Source of the DNA: Parachlorella kessleri
Lineage: Eukaryota; Chlorophyta; Trebouxiophyceae; Chlorellales; Chlorellaceae
DNA: 25,179 bases
Direction: 5' to 3'
Assembly: GCA_001598975.1 (NCBI GenBank)
Contig: BBXU01000848.1
Location: forward strand, 1 to 25,179
Below are positions 1 to 10,595 of this stretch, one piece after another. How positions within the stretch are numbered: the stretch's first letter is position 1; every line of letters starts with the position of its first letter. The notes below the pieces were generated by a model that saw only the letters and a program-made list of their open reading frames with translations, did not search any database and had not been told where the DNA came from. A program made the translations under genes and the position numbers.

Positions 1-55
1 GGGGGTCGCGCACAACCCTCCATCAATGGGCCGCCGTGACGTCACCACGACTCAC

Positions 56-3000
56 CCTGCTCGTCCTGGGCCATGGCCAAGCGCATGCCCGCGTTCACAA
101 TGGCAATGTCGTCGTCCCGCCGGTGCGCCTGCTTGAACTCCTTGACATACTCGTACCGCCGGGTGAAGGGCACAAACACCTGCAGCAAGCAGAAGTGGGG
201 CGAGGCTTCCGCATCCAACCCCATTCCAACTGAAAAACAGGAGGCGGGCATGATGACTTGTGCTCCTGGGACACGAGTCCCAAGTTGGGGCAGCCGCTTT
301 GGCTGTATGCTGTCCTCATCAGGCCAGGGACCGCACTGCCAGGGATGGACAGCAATTGTAAGCCAGGTGGGTGATTGCTATTTTGTGCTTTAGATATGAA
401 CACTCACCAGGACAGCTGCAACTGTAGATGCTCGCAATGCACAAATTGTCCGATGTGGTATGTGAAATGAGGTTGCTCCAATTCCAGAGCTGAAATACAC
501 CCCAACAAGTACAAGACAAGGGCCAGTGTCAACTCCATGGGCAGTACCGCACCCGCCGTCTCTGTCAAACAGGAAGTAGGAGCGATCCAAACGGCGCACA
601 CCCACAGGCAAGTCCGCGGACCCTTCCTCAACCACCTCCAGAGGTTGCCTAAGCATGACTCACCCTGACCAGGACCTCGTGCGGCAGCATGTCCACCTTG
701 CGGTAGCCCAGGCACCTCAACCACCCCCTCAATACCATTGCCTCAGCACGACTCACCCTGACCAGGACCTCATGCGGCTGCATGTCCACCTTGCGGTAGC
801 CCAAAAAGAAATCCTTGGCGGCAATCGTCCTCTCGCCAGTGCCCTCCCCAGCCACAGTGAACTGGGCGCCAGCTGCACAGTGTCAAGAGAAATGCAACTT
901 CAGGTATCTATGAGTCATCAAGGCCGATCTTTGCCCGACTGACACACACGGCCAATCCCTCACACCGGCCGCACGCTGGGAAGTCCCTCTTAAAGTCAAA
1001 TCCCAGGCATTTATTGACAGGAAAGGGGGTTTACAATCATTCGCCAGACTGCATATGTAGCTTAAAAGCAGCAGCCCACCTGCCATCCAGACTGGGTTGA
1101 GGTCAGAGATGGGGCTGGCCGTGCAGATGTTCCCGCCAAGGCCGGCAGCGTTCCTGCATGGCCAGTATCCATGCAACTCAGACAAGCAGCCCAGAGCTGT
1201 GTTTGAGGTGGGGCTAGGATAGCATTGCTGAAGCGTCGCCCGGGGCAACAGCGGCTGCGGCCAAGAAGCGCACAGCTGGCACACACAACGCCAAGGAAAA
1301 TTCCTGAAGGCTTGCAGTCCTGGATGGCGATACGCAGCGGCCTTGTATAGTGACGCTGTTTCTCCGCAGGTCTCAGCAGCCGCCAACAACCCCAGCCCTC
1401 CATTAGTGTTCACCTGATGGGCGGCCCTGCAAACCAGCGCAGCTGCTCCGCCACAGCGCGCAGCGTGGAGCCCTGGTGAGCTGGCAGCGCTGCGCTGAGC
1501 TCCTTGCACGCTTCCAGCAGCTTAGTCAGCGTGACTGATGCGCCGATGACTAACCCATCTTCGGACACCTGCACGTCAATGACCAACCCATCCTTGGACA
1601 CTTGTACGACTAGCGGGACGCTTACTCTGTTGGTCCGGGCAAGGCTAAATTACCCATAACCACATTTCCCTGGCATGGTGGGGAGCTAGAAGGGTTGCTG
1701 CTGTCTGCCCCCCCCACACATATATATGACTAAGCATAGGACTAAGCACGATGCCTAGGCAAGTGTGCCTTGCGCACATGTGGTGGGGCTCGGCTAGCTT
1801 GCTGCCCACATCCCAGGCCTCAACAACAGCACCAAAGGCTTTGACATCCCTCCGCCGGCAACTGCGTGCCAACCGCAGCGACCCCACCCCCAGGAGAGCC
1901 ACGGGGTATAAGCACACAGGGCGACAGAAGACCAAGCGGCTGCACACCGTCCAGAAGCAGACAGGCAAGCACAGCACTAGTAGTGTGGCACACATAGCAC
2001 AGCACAGCGCAGCACAGCACAGCGGCCTCGGCACGACGCCCACCTCCAGCTGGTTGAGCTCAGGCACGTGGGTGGTGCCCACCAGCACTGGGTACTTCAT
2101 ATCCTTGAACTTCATCTCAATCCCCACCTCTGCACAAAACCCAGCCCTGTCAGTACGAGTCGCCTCCCACTCATCGTTCGCACAATCCCCACCTCCGCAT
2201 GAGGGGTGCATGGGAGCGAGACACAGCCCAGCGATGACCACGTCAGGGGACCAGGGCAGTGGGGAGCCGCACAAAGCAGGGGACGCTGCCAGCGCGAGCA
2301 TGACTGGGTACCACCCTGTGCACGCCTCCCGCTTCGACCCCTCAACAACATAAAGCGCTTTTGTTGCTTGGAAGAGAGCGGCGGTGCAAGTCGGTGGCAA
2401 CAACACAAGCCCTACACCATCCCTGCAAGCGGCTGTGCGCAACCCCGGTTGACAAAGCCGGGCTAGGTCGCGGCCGCAACTAGCCATAAACTAGTGGCAG
2501 CCCTCCCTCGATCACTCTGCCACAGGATGGCTTCATGCGTGATCAGCAACTTACACGGCACATCAGCGGACAGCGCCCCACCTGTGTTGCCGATGACCAA
2601 CTTGGCATGGGGGAACTCCTTCTTCAGCTGCAGCAGCCGCTCCAGCGTAAGAGGCCTGCAGCACGAAGAGGAAGACAACATGCCAATAACCTTGCAGCAT
2701 GCTGCCTGACATTGATCATCGGCCACCCAACCGCCTCGGCTTCGCCCGCAACAAAGGATGTCCTCCCCACCAGAGGCAGAGCCATGTGGAGGCAAGGGCC
2801 GCACCTGTACCAGGAGCAGCTGTCCCCACAGATCTCCAGCTCAGCGACCGCCCTCTTCCTCAGCTCTGGCGGGAAGATGGGTTCCACCGACTGCCGCCCC
2901 TTGGCCGGCGCCAGCGGCCCGCAGCACTGGCCCTTATGCTGCGAGGCTGACTGGACAACGACGGCAGCGGCCGCGGGGGCGGCCTCGCCGCAGTCGCACG

Positions 3001-5221
3001 GCTGGCCGGTGGTGGGGCACACGCCCTTGGAGGACCCTGCAAAGGCGGAGTCAGTACAACGGCACGCGTCAGCATTTTTGTATGTTTGTATGACAGGCCC
3101 CAGCGCACCGCTCTGCCGTTGCCATGCGTGGCACCCTGTTGACGGGCTGGCGCGATGGGTGGGTGTCAACCCCCCTGCCACAGGTCGCGTCACACTGCTC
3201 TCCCCCGACGCCACCTCATCACCACTGCCCCCACCGCTGTCGCCTATGGCCTTGCCATCATATCCGCGCTGAGCAAGCTGCGCTGACCGCCGATCACCAT
3301 GCCCAACCACACGCCAGCGCATACTCTACCGCAGGGCGCCCACCCACCATTCTTGCCGTTGCCGTTCTTGGTCCCGTTCGCGCCGTTCTTCTTGGGCGCC
3401 TGCGCTGTGCCTGCTTTGCTTGCCGCCAGCGCCTCCTCGCTGTACGCTGCCGGGTCTGCTTTGGCAAACGCCTTGAAGGCATCCAGGATGGGGCGGTACC
3501 CGGTACAGCGACTGCACAGCGCGCAGAGCACGCAATTACGTATTGCCCTTGGCAGCGGCCCTGACAGCATCCAGGGTTCAGGCAACACCCTATTTTGCTT
3601 CCAGTCCTGTGCGAACAGCTCAGCTCTCACCTGTTCAGACTACCTGCCACCCATGCTGATGCCCTATATACCGATTACAGGCGGCAGGTGATAGGCGGCG
3701 TAGGAGAAGGCGAGGCGCACCTCAGGCATCCCCACCAACAAGCAAGCGGACAATCTGTCGTTAGTGGCAAGCGGACACCAGCCCCCTCCAACGGGGCCTT
3801 ACTCATGCCACCGACTCCACCACCACCAGCACCGCCACCAACTACACAACAACAGTTAATAACTCAAAGCTCACCAGAGGTTCGCCCCCAGTCCACCACT
3901 GTCACTCACCCCCCCACCCCAAGCAAAACATCACCCAGCTCACCAGGGGTTGTCAGCCAGGTTCTCCCCAGTCCATCACTGCTTACACACCACCCCAAGC
4001 CAGGTTCTCTTCAATCCACAGCTGTCCGGGCATCATCACACACACCCAGCAACATCCACGCACCACCTATCATCACCCACCACCACCAAGCGAAACATCA
4101 CCCAGCTCACCAGAGGTTCCCCGCCAGGTTCTCCTCAATCTCCTCCTCGCTGGGCGGCTCCGCCTTGGAGCGCAGCAGCGAGTACATGCTCATCACAAAG
4201 CCGGGCGTGCAGAAGCCGCACTGCGAGCCGTGGGCCTTGGACAGTCGCTCCTGGACGGGGTGCAGGCCGTCGCGCGGGTTGCCGATGCCTGCACACACGA
4301 CCCTCGTTAGCTTGCGTTACCACCGTATCTTACTTCTTTGCCGCCTCCACACCGCAGTGGCACTGGCGGGTTCAGTGGGAAAGAGGCCCCACCAGGCAGA
4401 GGCCCTGCGCGATGATGGGATATGTTACGCCAGGTGCTGCCTTCACAGCTCAGCACAGTCCAGCCCCGAACACTGCACGCTTCTCCCCTGTTGTATATAT
4501 GCACGCCAGCTGCATCCTTCTCCCTCCTGCCCTACATGCGGCATATGTAACCCCACCAAAACATATCAGGCTTTGTCCGCCACCGCTCCCCGCCTCTTGG
4601 CCAGTCCCCCACACAGCCGCCACCCCCACCGCTCCTCAAGCGCCGCCCTGCCGCACCTTCGGCAGTCACCACATGCATGCCCTCCACAGCGTATAGCGGG
4701 CAGAGACAGGCATTGATGGAGCGGTGGTAGAGTTTGCCATCTGGTTCGACGCTGGACACCATCACTGTGCAGGCGCCGCAACCGCCTTCGCCACACCCCA
4801 GCTTGGCGGCGGTGTACCCAGACTCTGCAGCAGGTTAGATGCTGGTTGGCTTGTAAGAAGGACATACATAGAGGGAAAGTGACTGGCACACCCTTTGCTG
4901 GCCTGCAATTCAGCTGCTAGCTCCAAATGTGTCTAGCTTCCTCCCTGCAAACCCCAAGCCTTGTCGCCCAAGGTTTTGCATAATATGCTGCCAAATAGCG
5001 AAAAGCGAGTCGAAAAGCGACCTAGCAGCCCCGGCTGTGCGAGGGCGGCACCGGGCATGTGGCAACTAGGGCATGGTACCTTAGGGTATCACACTGCATG
5101 CCACGCTCCGGAAGAGCTCCACAGCTCTCTTACCTCTCAGAAAATGGAGTAGGGTGCAACCGGCCTTGTCGGGCGGCAGGTCATAGCGCTTGCCGTTGAC
5201 ATAGACCAGGGGCGTGGTCAT
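56..5221 (-). CDS. XDH: Xanthine dehydrogenase, N-terminal part (11 exons, gene continues past left edge)
   Basis: Oxidises hypoxanthine to xanthine to urate with NAD+ (purine catabolism). Exons, in transcript order: 5221-5134, 4824-4657, 4288-4111, 3511-3348, 3036-2811, 2655-2582, 2129-2044, 1568-1414, 1153-1080, 872-757, 179-56. All junctions are GT/AG and in phase, giving 484 codons of a protein usually about 1,350 long. The start has a strong context (GCCACCATGA) and lies just before [10 protein letters not shown], as in plant XDH. The first 2Fe-2S cluster is CGEGGCGAC plus NAC (Cys40, 45, 48, 69). The second is CGFC plus CRC (Cys109, 112, 145, 147). A linker with [11 protein letters not shown] follows, then the FAD domain with [38 protein letters not shown] and the [19 protein letters not shown] region. 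The molybdopterin domains lie outside the window. The linker carries an Asn/Gly/Lys-rich insert. Partial exon copies sit beside exons 3, 7, 8 and 10. Aldehyde oxidase is the only close alternative; the linker and domain order favour XDH. Confidence 0.95.
645..804 (-). repeat. Tandem copy of the 3' end of XDH exon 10 with its donor site
   Basis: Plus-strand 645-711 repeats 738-804 at an offset of 93 bp with few mismatches. The real exon 10 ends at 757, and the copy has its own donor after 664. The copied protein segment is [15 protein letters not shown] against [15 protein letters not shown] in the exon. The frame is open between the two donors. Confidence 0.85.
1542..1601 (-). repeat. Tandem copy of the 5' end of XDH exon 8
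   Basis: The first 27 bases of exon 8 (1568-1542, reading VSEDGLVIG) are repeated just upstream at 1601-1575 (VSKDGLVID), an offset of 33 bp. The true acceptor (GTGCAG) lies between the copies. The equivalent position before the copy reads ACAA, so the copy has no usable AG in the right phase. Confidence 0.75.
3868..4130 (-). repeat. Degenerate copies of the XDH exon 3 / intron 3 boundary
   Basis: Exon 3 ends at 4111 in GGGAACCTCTG followed by GTGAGCTGGGTGATGTTTCG. A copy with the same donor and downstream bases lies in the intron, with its exon-like part ending at 3944 and extending to about 3972. A shorter copy with a GTGAGC donor lies near 3868-3900. A further fragment of the exon part (CAGGTTCTC-TCAATCCAC on the plus strand) is near 3994-4018. 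The plus strand here is Pro/His/Thr-codon-rich because of this repetition. Confidence 0.7.
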
Positions 5222-5905
5222 GGTGGCAGCGGAGCCTGGGCAAGGCTTTCGCACCTCAAGAGTAGTCAGTAGCTCCCCGGCAAGAGAATGAGAGGGGCTG
5301 TTACCAAGAATACAAAGCCTCCAAAGCCCGCGACCCTACTGCTGTACGAAACGTGAGCGGAGGGCTCCAGGCACACTTAGCAAACACGGGAAGCCAAATT
5401 GACGTGGCACTGTGCCTTGGAGCAGCAGGAGCCCCTTCTCTTCGCGACTTTGGCTGGAGCATGGGCTGGAGGCGCTGGGGCGCTAGAGACATGGGGGCCA
5501 GCATGGCTCAGCAGGCGCAATTGCTGCAACCTTGCCATAAACTGACTATGAGTAAGCAGCTCTTGATCACACTCCACCTTGGTTGCAGGTCAACACTCAT
5601 GCCCCTGGGCATCTTCGGTCCTGTGACATTCAGGACTAAACGGGGGACCGTGACTTTCTTTGCCGGGTTCATCACCGTCCCCTTACGTGTGCCTCTATTT
5701 GGAGCCTGCTGGGCGCTGGCCGTCGGGAGCAGCCCTCAGAAGGCAGCTCGCCTCCAGCAGAAGTAGACCTGAGAGCGCTCGCTAAGCAGCTCTTTCCAAA
5801 CCTCTGGCCAGGACAGTTTCAAGGGTGCAGCTGTGAGGCGAGGCCTGTGGAGCGGGCTGGGTTAGGCACCGCCGAAGCAGGGGTGGCTGCAGAAGTAGCA
5901 AGAAC
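5222..5905. promoter_or_regulatory. Divergent intergenic region between XDH and the aminopeptidase gene
   Basis: These 684 bases separate two start codons on opposite strands, so they should hold both 5' UTRs and either two promoters or one bidirectional promoter. I see no convincing TATA box or other named element. A plus-strand open frame at 5353-5766 resembles no family I know and is probably chance. Confidence 0.5.
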
Positions 5906-8900
5906 ATGGCCAGTATCGTGCGTCGGGCGGCGGGGGTGCTGCAGTCGCAGGGCAGGCGATCAGTAATACCTGGCCAACCAACACCTGCCACGCACCCTGA
6001 GGTGAGGTCCACCCACAATAGGTACACTGGGTTGGGAGGGCCTCCTGCTGCAACTTGCTCGGCAGGTGGGAACAGGAGGCGCATGACCATCATATACTGG
6101 GCCACAGCAGGCCTTGCGAGCTGAAGACGCCGCAACTGCAGCGGCAGAGGCTACCACTGCAACACCCTTCTGATGGCAGCTCGCTTTTGAAGAGTGAAGA
6201 CCCGCCACCTGAGCCTGTCAGACCAAGCCCCCTTGAGGGCCTTCCTACCCATGTCTAGCTTTGCAGCTGCTGGCCCCTGGGGAGCTCCAGCCCGAAATCA
6301 CGGCTGGGGAGTTTGAGGCGCGACGGCGCCAGCTGCTGGCCCTGCTGCCCGACGGAGCGGTGGCGGTGGTGCCGGCAGCTCCCATTGTGCCAATGGCGGG
6401 AGTGATTCCCTACCCCTACCGGCCGGACGCCGACTTTTTGTACCTGACAGGCATCCAGCAGGTGCGTGGGATTTTCTTCCATCAGCCCCAAGCAGCAGAC
6501 AAGCAGGCACTGAACTGAGCATACCTTGAGGCTTGTTGCCTGTCGGCGCTTGAGCTGGGTGTTGGATAGATGGCGGTTCTGGCCAGGTGAAGGCCAACTG
6601 CCAGGTGGCGTCCATTCGGGAAAAATTATGCCATGCATTGCTATTGCAAGATGAAGCATATTTGTATCACTTCCTTCCTGCATTCCCTGCTTTGCTTGCA
6701 AGCCAAGGTGCCTGACACAATGCTGCTGCAGCCCATGTCGCTGGCCGTCCTGGACGCTGGCGGCGGCTACACCCTGTTCGTCCCGGACCAAGACAGCTGG
6801 CGCGAGCAGTGGGACGGCGTGCGGCTCAATCCTGACGCAGCCACCGAGCTGTACGGTGCTCACCAGGCATTCCCCATGGCAGAGGTGGGCGGCTACTCAG
6901 TGAGCCTTGGGAGAGTCTTGGCAGCTGGGTGTTCATACGGTGCCCACCAGGCATTCCCCATGGCACAGGTGGGCTGCTCCTTATCAGGCATTCCCCATGG
7001 CAGAGGTGGGCTGCTACTCAGTGGGCCTTGGGAGAGTCTTGGCTGCTGGGTGTTCATACGGAGCCCACCAGGCATTCACCATGGCAGAGGTGGGCTGCTC
7101 CTTATCAGGCATTGATAGCGAGCTTGGCTGCTTGGTCTCTAAAGGGGTGCTGGACGGATCTCAAGCCCAGCATGAAGCCACTTCAACCTGTGTGAAGTGT
7201 GCCGTGCCAGGTTTGGCTTGTGTCAGTGGAGGCTGGGAGTCTAGCACCTTATATGCCTGCCCTGTTTCTCTTTTGACGCGGGATGCCCCTCTGCCTGCTG
7301 TCATTTAAACTTCCTCCAGTTTGGGCTATGCCGAGCTACGCTTCAGCTTTACACAATCCTTTGCAGTGGAGCCTAAGGCTGTTCTCGACCCTACTTATGC
7401 AACCACAAGCATGAGTCCTGTGTAAAGAAGCCCGCCTTGGCCCCTGCAGATGCCGGTCCGGCTGTCCTCCATCCTGAGTCAAGCCAGCAGCGTCGTCTAC
7501 GACCTGGAGCGGGCGGGCGAGACGAGCGGCGTGCGGCACCTGGCGGCTTTCCAAGAGTTGGTGAAGCAGGACAGGGTGCAGCACCTGCGGCCGCTCATGC
7601 ACAGGTGGGTAGGTGCTGGCCGCTGCCGCTGGGCTCAGGTGGACATGGAAGAGGTTGTGGGAAAGAGGTAGCTGCCGGGCCAGCAGGGCAGTGTGGATGA
7701 CCTTACCTGCCCTGGATAGCTGTTATACAGCAGAACACTGCACTTAAATGGGTGCGGGTGGTTCCCGGGCGGCCAAGCCATCATGATCTTGGCACACCAG
7801 GACACAGCACTGGCGTTTGGGGTCCCCAGCAGTCAAAAGATCAGTTTGAGTGACACTGACAGTATGAGTGACACTAGTTGCTGCTGTCCCGCGACACGCA
7901 GTGCGGTTCCCTGGGTGAGCAGAGTGTGCTGTTCACTGCTGAGGCTTGGGGTGGCTTAAGCAGCCTCTTCAGGACGTCAGTAATATGCCTGACACTGTGC
8001 GGTGCTCCTGACTTGAAGAGCTGGTGACCCTGCGTCATGCTGTTCCTCCCACACAGGCTGCGCTGGCGTAAGTCCTCGGCAGAGCTGTCGCTGATGCGGC
8101 GCTCAGCGTCCATAGCAGCCGCCTCGCTGGCAAGCTGCATGCGCGCTTCCCATGATATGGTTCACGAGCACAGCCTCGCGGCGCAGTTTGAGTATGGGTG
8201 TAAGGCGGCGGGGGCGCAGCGCATGGCTTATCCGCCGGTGGTGGCGGGGGGTGCGGATGCCTGCACCATCCACTACTCTCGCAATGACAAGGTGGGAGGG
8301 GGGGCAGCAGTGGTTGACAGCTTGTGTGTCATGGCAGCAAGTGCTGGTGCCTGTACACTTCCCCAGGTTGTCAGCGAGCCTTTCTTTTCATGCAGATATA
8401 CGTCCTGACACCACTTCGCTCTCCTCCTCGGTATTAAGCCCCATTCCAGCTTCTGCAGCATCTGCCTATACCTGACGTCTTACTCCTGGCTGCCTGCAGC
8501 ACGTGCCTGGCACCGACTTGCTGCTGCTGGACGGTGGCTGCGAATTCCATGGCTACTGCAGCGACGTTACGCGGACGTGGCCGGTGGGCGGGCGGTACAG
8601 TGATGCCCAGCGGGCGGTGTACGATGTGGTACTGGACTGCCATAGGTAGGGGAGGGTGGCGTTCCCCATGCACCTGCGGCTTCCCACTGATCACAGTGGG
8701 GTCTGCGTTTTAGGTGATGTATGTCATGGGGAGACCTTGGTGACGTCATGGAAAGACCTTGGTGACGTCATGGGGACACCTTGGTGATGTTATGAGATAC
8801 CTGGAAGGCCCCAAGGGGTAGAACGCCTCCCTCCAGCGGACCCTGCTGCCCTGGGTCACCCCTTACCACCCCACGCAAGTGTGACATGTCCTGGCTATCC

Positions 8901-10595
8901 AGGCGTCTAGAACAGGTCCCACACCTAACCCCACTATCTCCGGGTCGACTGTTGGTGTCGTGCGGCCGTGCACCACTCAACGCACCAGCCGCACCAGTGG
9001 TTGATGTAACAAATCTCACACACAGACCCCAGCCTAGATGCCGTGCAGTCGTGTGCACCCTCGGCAGCTGCATCTTAGGTTTGACACCTTGTACATGATG
9101 GTCCCAGACATCGACACACCCTTCCTTGCCCGCAGGCAGTGCCTCGATGTGGTTTAGCCGGGGGAGACCCTGCGGCAAACGCAAAAGAGTCAAGGAATAA
9201 GTTAGGGTTACCAAGCGGTGCAGTGGATGTACCCTGCCATCATGGCGCCCCCTCCCTTGCCCGCAGGCGGTGCCTGGAAGTGGTGCAGCCGGGGGCGACC
9301 CTGCGGCAGCTGCATCAGCTGTCTGTGCGGCTGCTGTGCCAGGGCTTGCGGGACCTGCAGGTGGTGGCCAGCAAAAGTGTGGATGCCTTGGCCCAGACGG
9401 GGTCCTACCGGCTCTTTTACCCGCACTCTGTGGGCCACTGGTGCGTAAGACAGTTTGATAAAAGGTGGTGGCCAGCAAAAGTGTGGATGCCTTGGCCCAG
9501 ACGGGGGCCTACCGGCACTTCTACCCACACACTGTGGGGCACTGGTGCGTAAGACAGTGTGAAGCATTAAGCTGGTTGGCTGGTCATGCCTGTGGCCGAC
9601 CTCTGGCAACCAACGACTGCGTGGGTGCAGGCGAGCATCCAGTCAATACTCACGGCTGGGCCGCACCCAGCTGGGCTTTCAGCTAGTGCCCCCGGTGCGG
9701 GCATGTCGTTGCCTGCATCAAAACAACGCCCAGCAAACACGCCGCATGTCATGGTGGGCTCTGTGGGTTGGCTTCAGGCTGGGGATGGACACTCATGACA
9801 CAAGCAGCATCAGCCACGACCGGCCGCTAGAACCCGGTGAGTCGTGCTGTGTGTGCCTGCCCAACCCTGGCCCTTAAAGGCCAGGGGCAGTGTCAAGCAG
9901 TAAGAAATGAGGAGATGGGGTTGTTGAACCCCATCCAGACCCAAGGAGCAGTGGGAGCGTGGAGGTATGACCGCCAACACGATGCCTTACCGTTGTTCCG
10001 TACGAGATGATGGTGTCGACCCTGGACCCCTGGGTGCATACTCCAACATACGGTGCTTGCACCAGACACAGCATACCAGTGCCCGACACCCTGACGTAAT
10101 GATCCCTGGCGCAGGGGTCGTCCTAACCATAGAGCCGGGGTTGTACATACCTGACGATGAGGCGTATGGCAGCCTAAGGGGAGTGGGCGTGAGAATAGAA
10201 GACGACGTGGCTGTGACAGGCAAGGGTCTGGATGGGGTGGTTCTTTGCCTCGAGAACTGCATGAAAACAGCATGGAGGCTCTCTCAATGTAGGGAAGGTG
10301 GAGGTGGCTTGCTGTGCTTCTAGCTTGCTCAGCTTTGGACTCATTTCTAAGGTGGGCAGCAAGGGGCGGTTGTGATAGCGTGCCTACACCAACGCCAGCT
10401 TGAGAGCCGCTTGCTGTTGTGCACATGCTGGGCATGAAGTGCTCTCAAGGCCGCTTGCTGTTGTGCAGATGCTGTGCATGAAGTGCTCTCGAGGCCGCTT
10501 GCTGTTGTGCAGATGCTGGGCATGAAGTGCTCTCGAGGGAGGTGCCGGTGGACCCCAAGCAGGTGGAAGCCCTAGTGGGCAGTTGCAGTCATTAG
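5906..10595 (+). CDS. XPNPEP3: Xaa-Pro aminopeptidase 3 / intermediate cleaving peptidase 55, mitochondrial type
   Basis: M24B metallopeptidase that removes an N-terminal residue from imported mitochondrial proteins after presequence cleavage. Exons: 5906-6001, 6267-6461, 6732-6884, 7450-7604, 8057-8291, 8500-8645, 9267-9440, 9778-9836, 10115-10225, 10513-10595. All are in phase, giving 468 aa, close to the family size. The N-terminus ([19 protein letters not shown]) is Arg-rich without acids, like a mitochondrial presequence. The family signature GQPTPATHP comes next, then the aminopeptidase-P N-domain ([19 protein letters not shown]). The catalytic domain keeps all five metal ligands: Asp289 (LLLLDGGCE), Asp300 (SDVTRTWP), His384 (PHSVGHWLG), Glu411 (TIEPGLYIP) and Glu433 (VRIEDDV). 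His391 in MDTHD is also kept. The exon 9 donor (G|GTCTGG) is the weakest junction. Exons 3, 7 and 10 have tandem copies in neighbouring introns. Confidence 0.94.
6850..7110 (+). repeat. Fourfold repeat of the exon 3 donor region of the aminopeptidase gene
   Basis: The end of exon 3 (CAGGCATTCCCCATGGCAGAG then GTGGGC) recurs with donors after 6884, 6968, 7005 and 7089. The layout is alternating 84-bp and 37-bp blocks, a 121-bp higher-order period: 6885-6968 and 7006-7089 are near-identical 84-mers. The donor after 6968 is 84 bases (28 codons) beyond the real one, with the frame open between. Confidence 0.85.
8726..8791 (+). repeat. Three 22-bp tandem repeats carrying TGACGTCA
   Basis: Units begin at 8726, 8748 and 8770 with consensus ATGGGGAGACCTTGGTGACG plus TC. 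The first two create the palindrome TGACGTCA (8741-8748 and 8763-8770), the core bound by CREB/TGA-type bZIP proteins. The third has decayed to TGATGTTA. They lie in intron 6 of the aminopeptidase gene. Confidence 0.8.
9131..9180 (+). pseudogene. Dead copy of the 5' part of aminopeptidase exon 7
   Basis: The sequence GCCCGCAG, then GCAGTGCCTCGATGTGGTTTAG and the bases that follow, matches the acceptor and start of exon 7 (9261 onward), which reads [15 protein letters not shown]. The copy keeps the acceptor, but its frame reads CLDVV and then TAG in place of the Gln codon. Splicing into it would truncate the enzyme before the metal-binding His. Confidence 0.75.
9361..9560 (+). repeat. Direct tandem duplication of the 3' half of aminopeptidase exon 7
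   Basis: Copy 1 is 9361-9440 plus donor and intron flank; copy 2 is 9465-9544 plus the same flank (offset 104 bp). The 80 exonic bases differ at six positions, three silent and three changing residues (Ser/Ala, Leu/His, Ser/Thr). Both encode [14 protein letters not shown] followed by a YPHxVGHW motif, and both end in the donor GTGCGTAAGA. Copy 2 is preceded by AAAAG and copy 1 by CTGCAG. Confidence 0.9.
10406..10540 (+). repeat. Three 44-bp repeats of the last-exon acceptor region
   Basis: Units begin at 10406, 10450 and 10494: GCCGCTTGCTGTTGTGCAG then ATGCTGGGCATGAAGTGCTC. The third contains the acceptor used in the model (exon from 10513). The second keeps an AG (exon would begin at 10469). 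In the first the AG has become AC. Confidence 0.9.

Noticed and set aside
1645..2487. 280-codon minus frame
   Set aside because: Only the part matching XDH exon 7 (2129-2044) is conserved; the rest is intron read-through.
3595..4716. 373-codon plus-strand frame
   Set aside because: It runs antisense through XDH exons 2-3 and their repetitive introns; its Pro/His/Thr richness comes from the repeated donor region.
5353..5766. 137-codon plus frame in the XDH/aminopeptidase spacer
   Set aside because: No similarity I know of; it ends before the aminopeptidase presequence exon and does not join it in a supported way.
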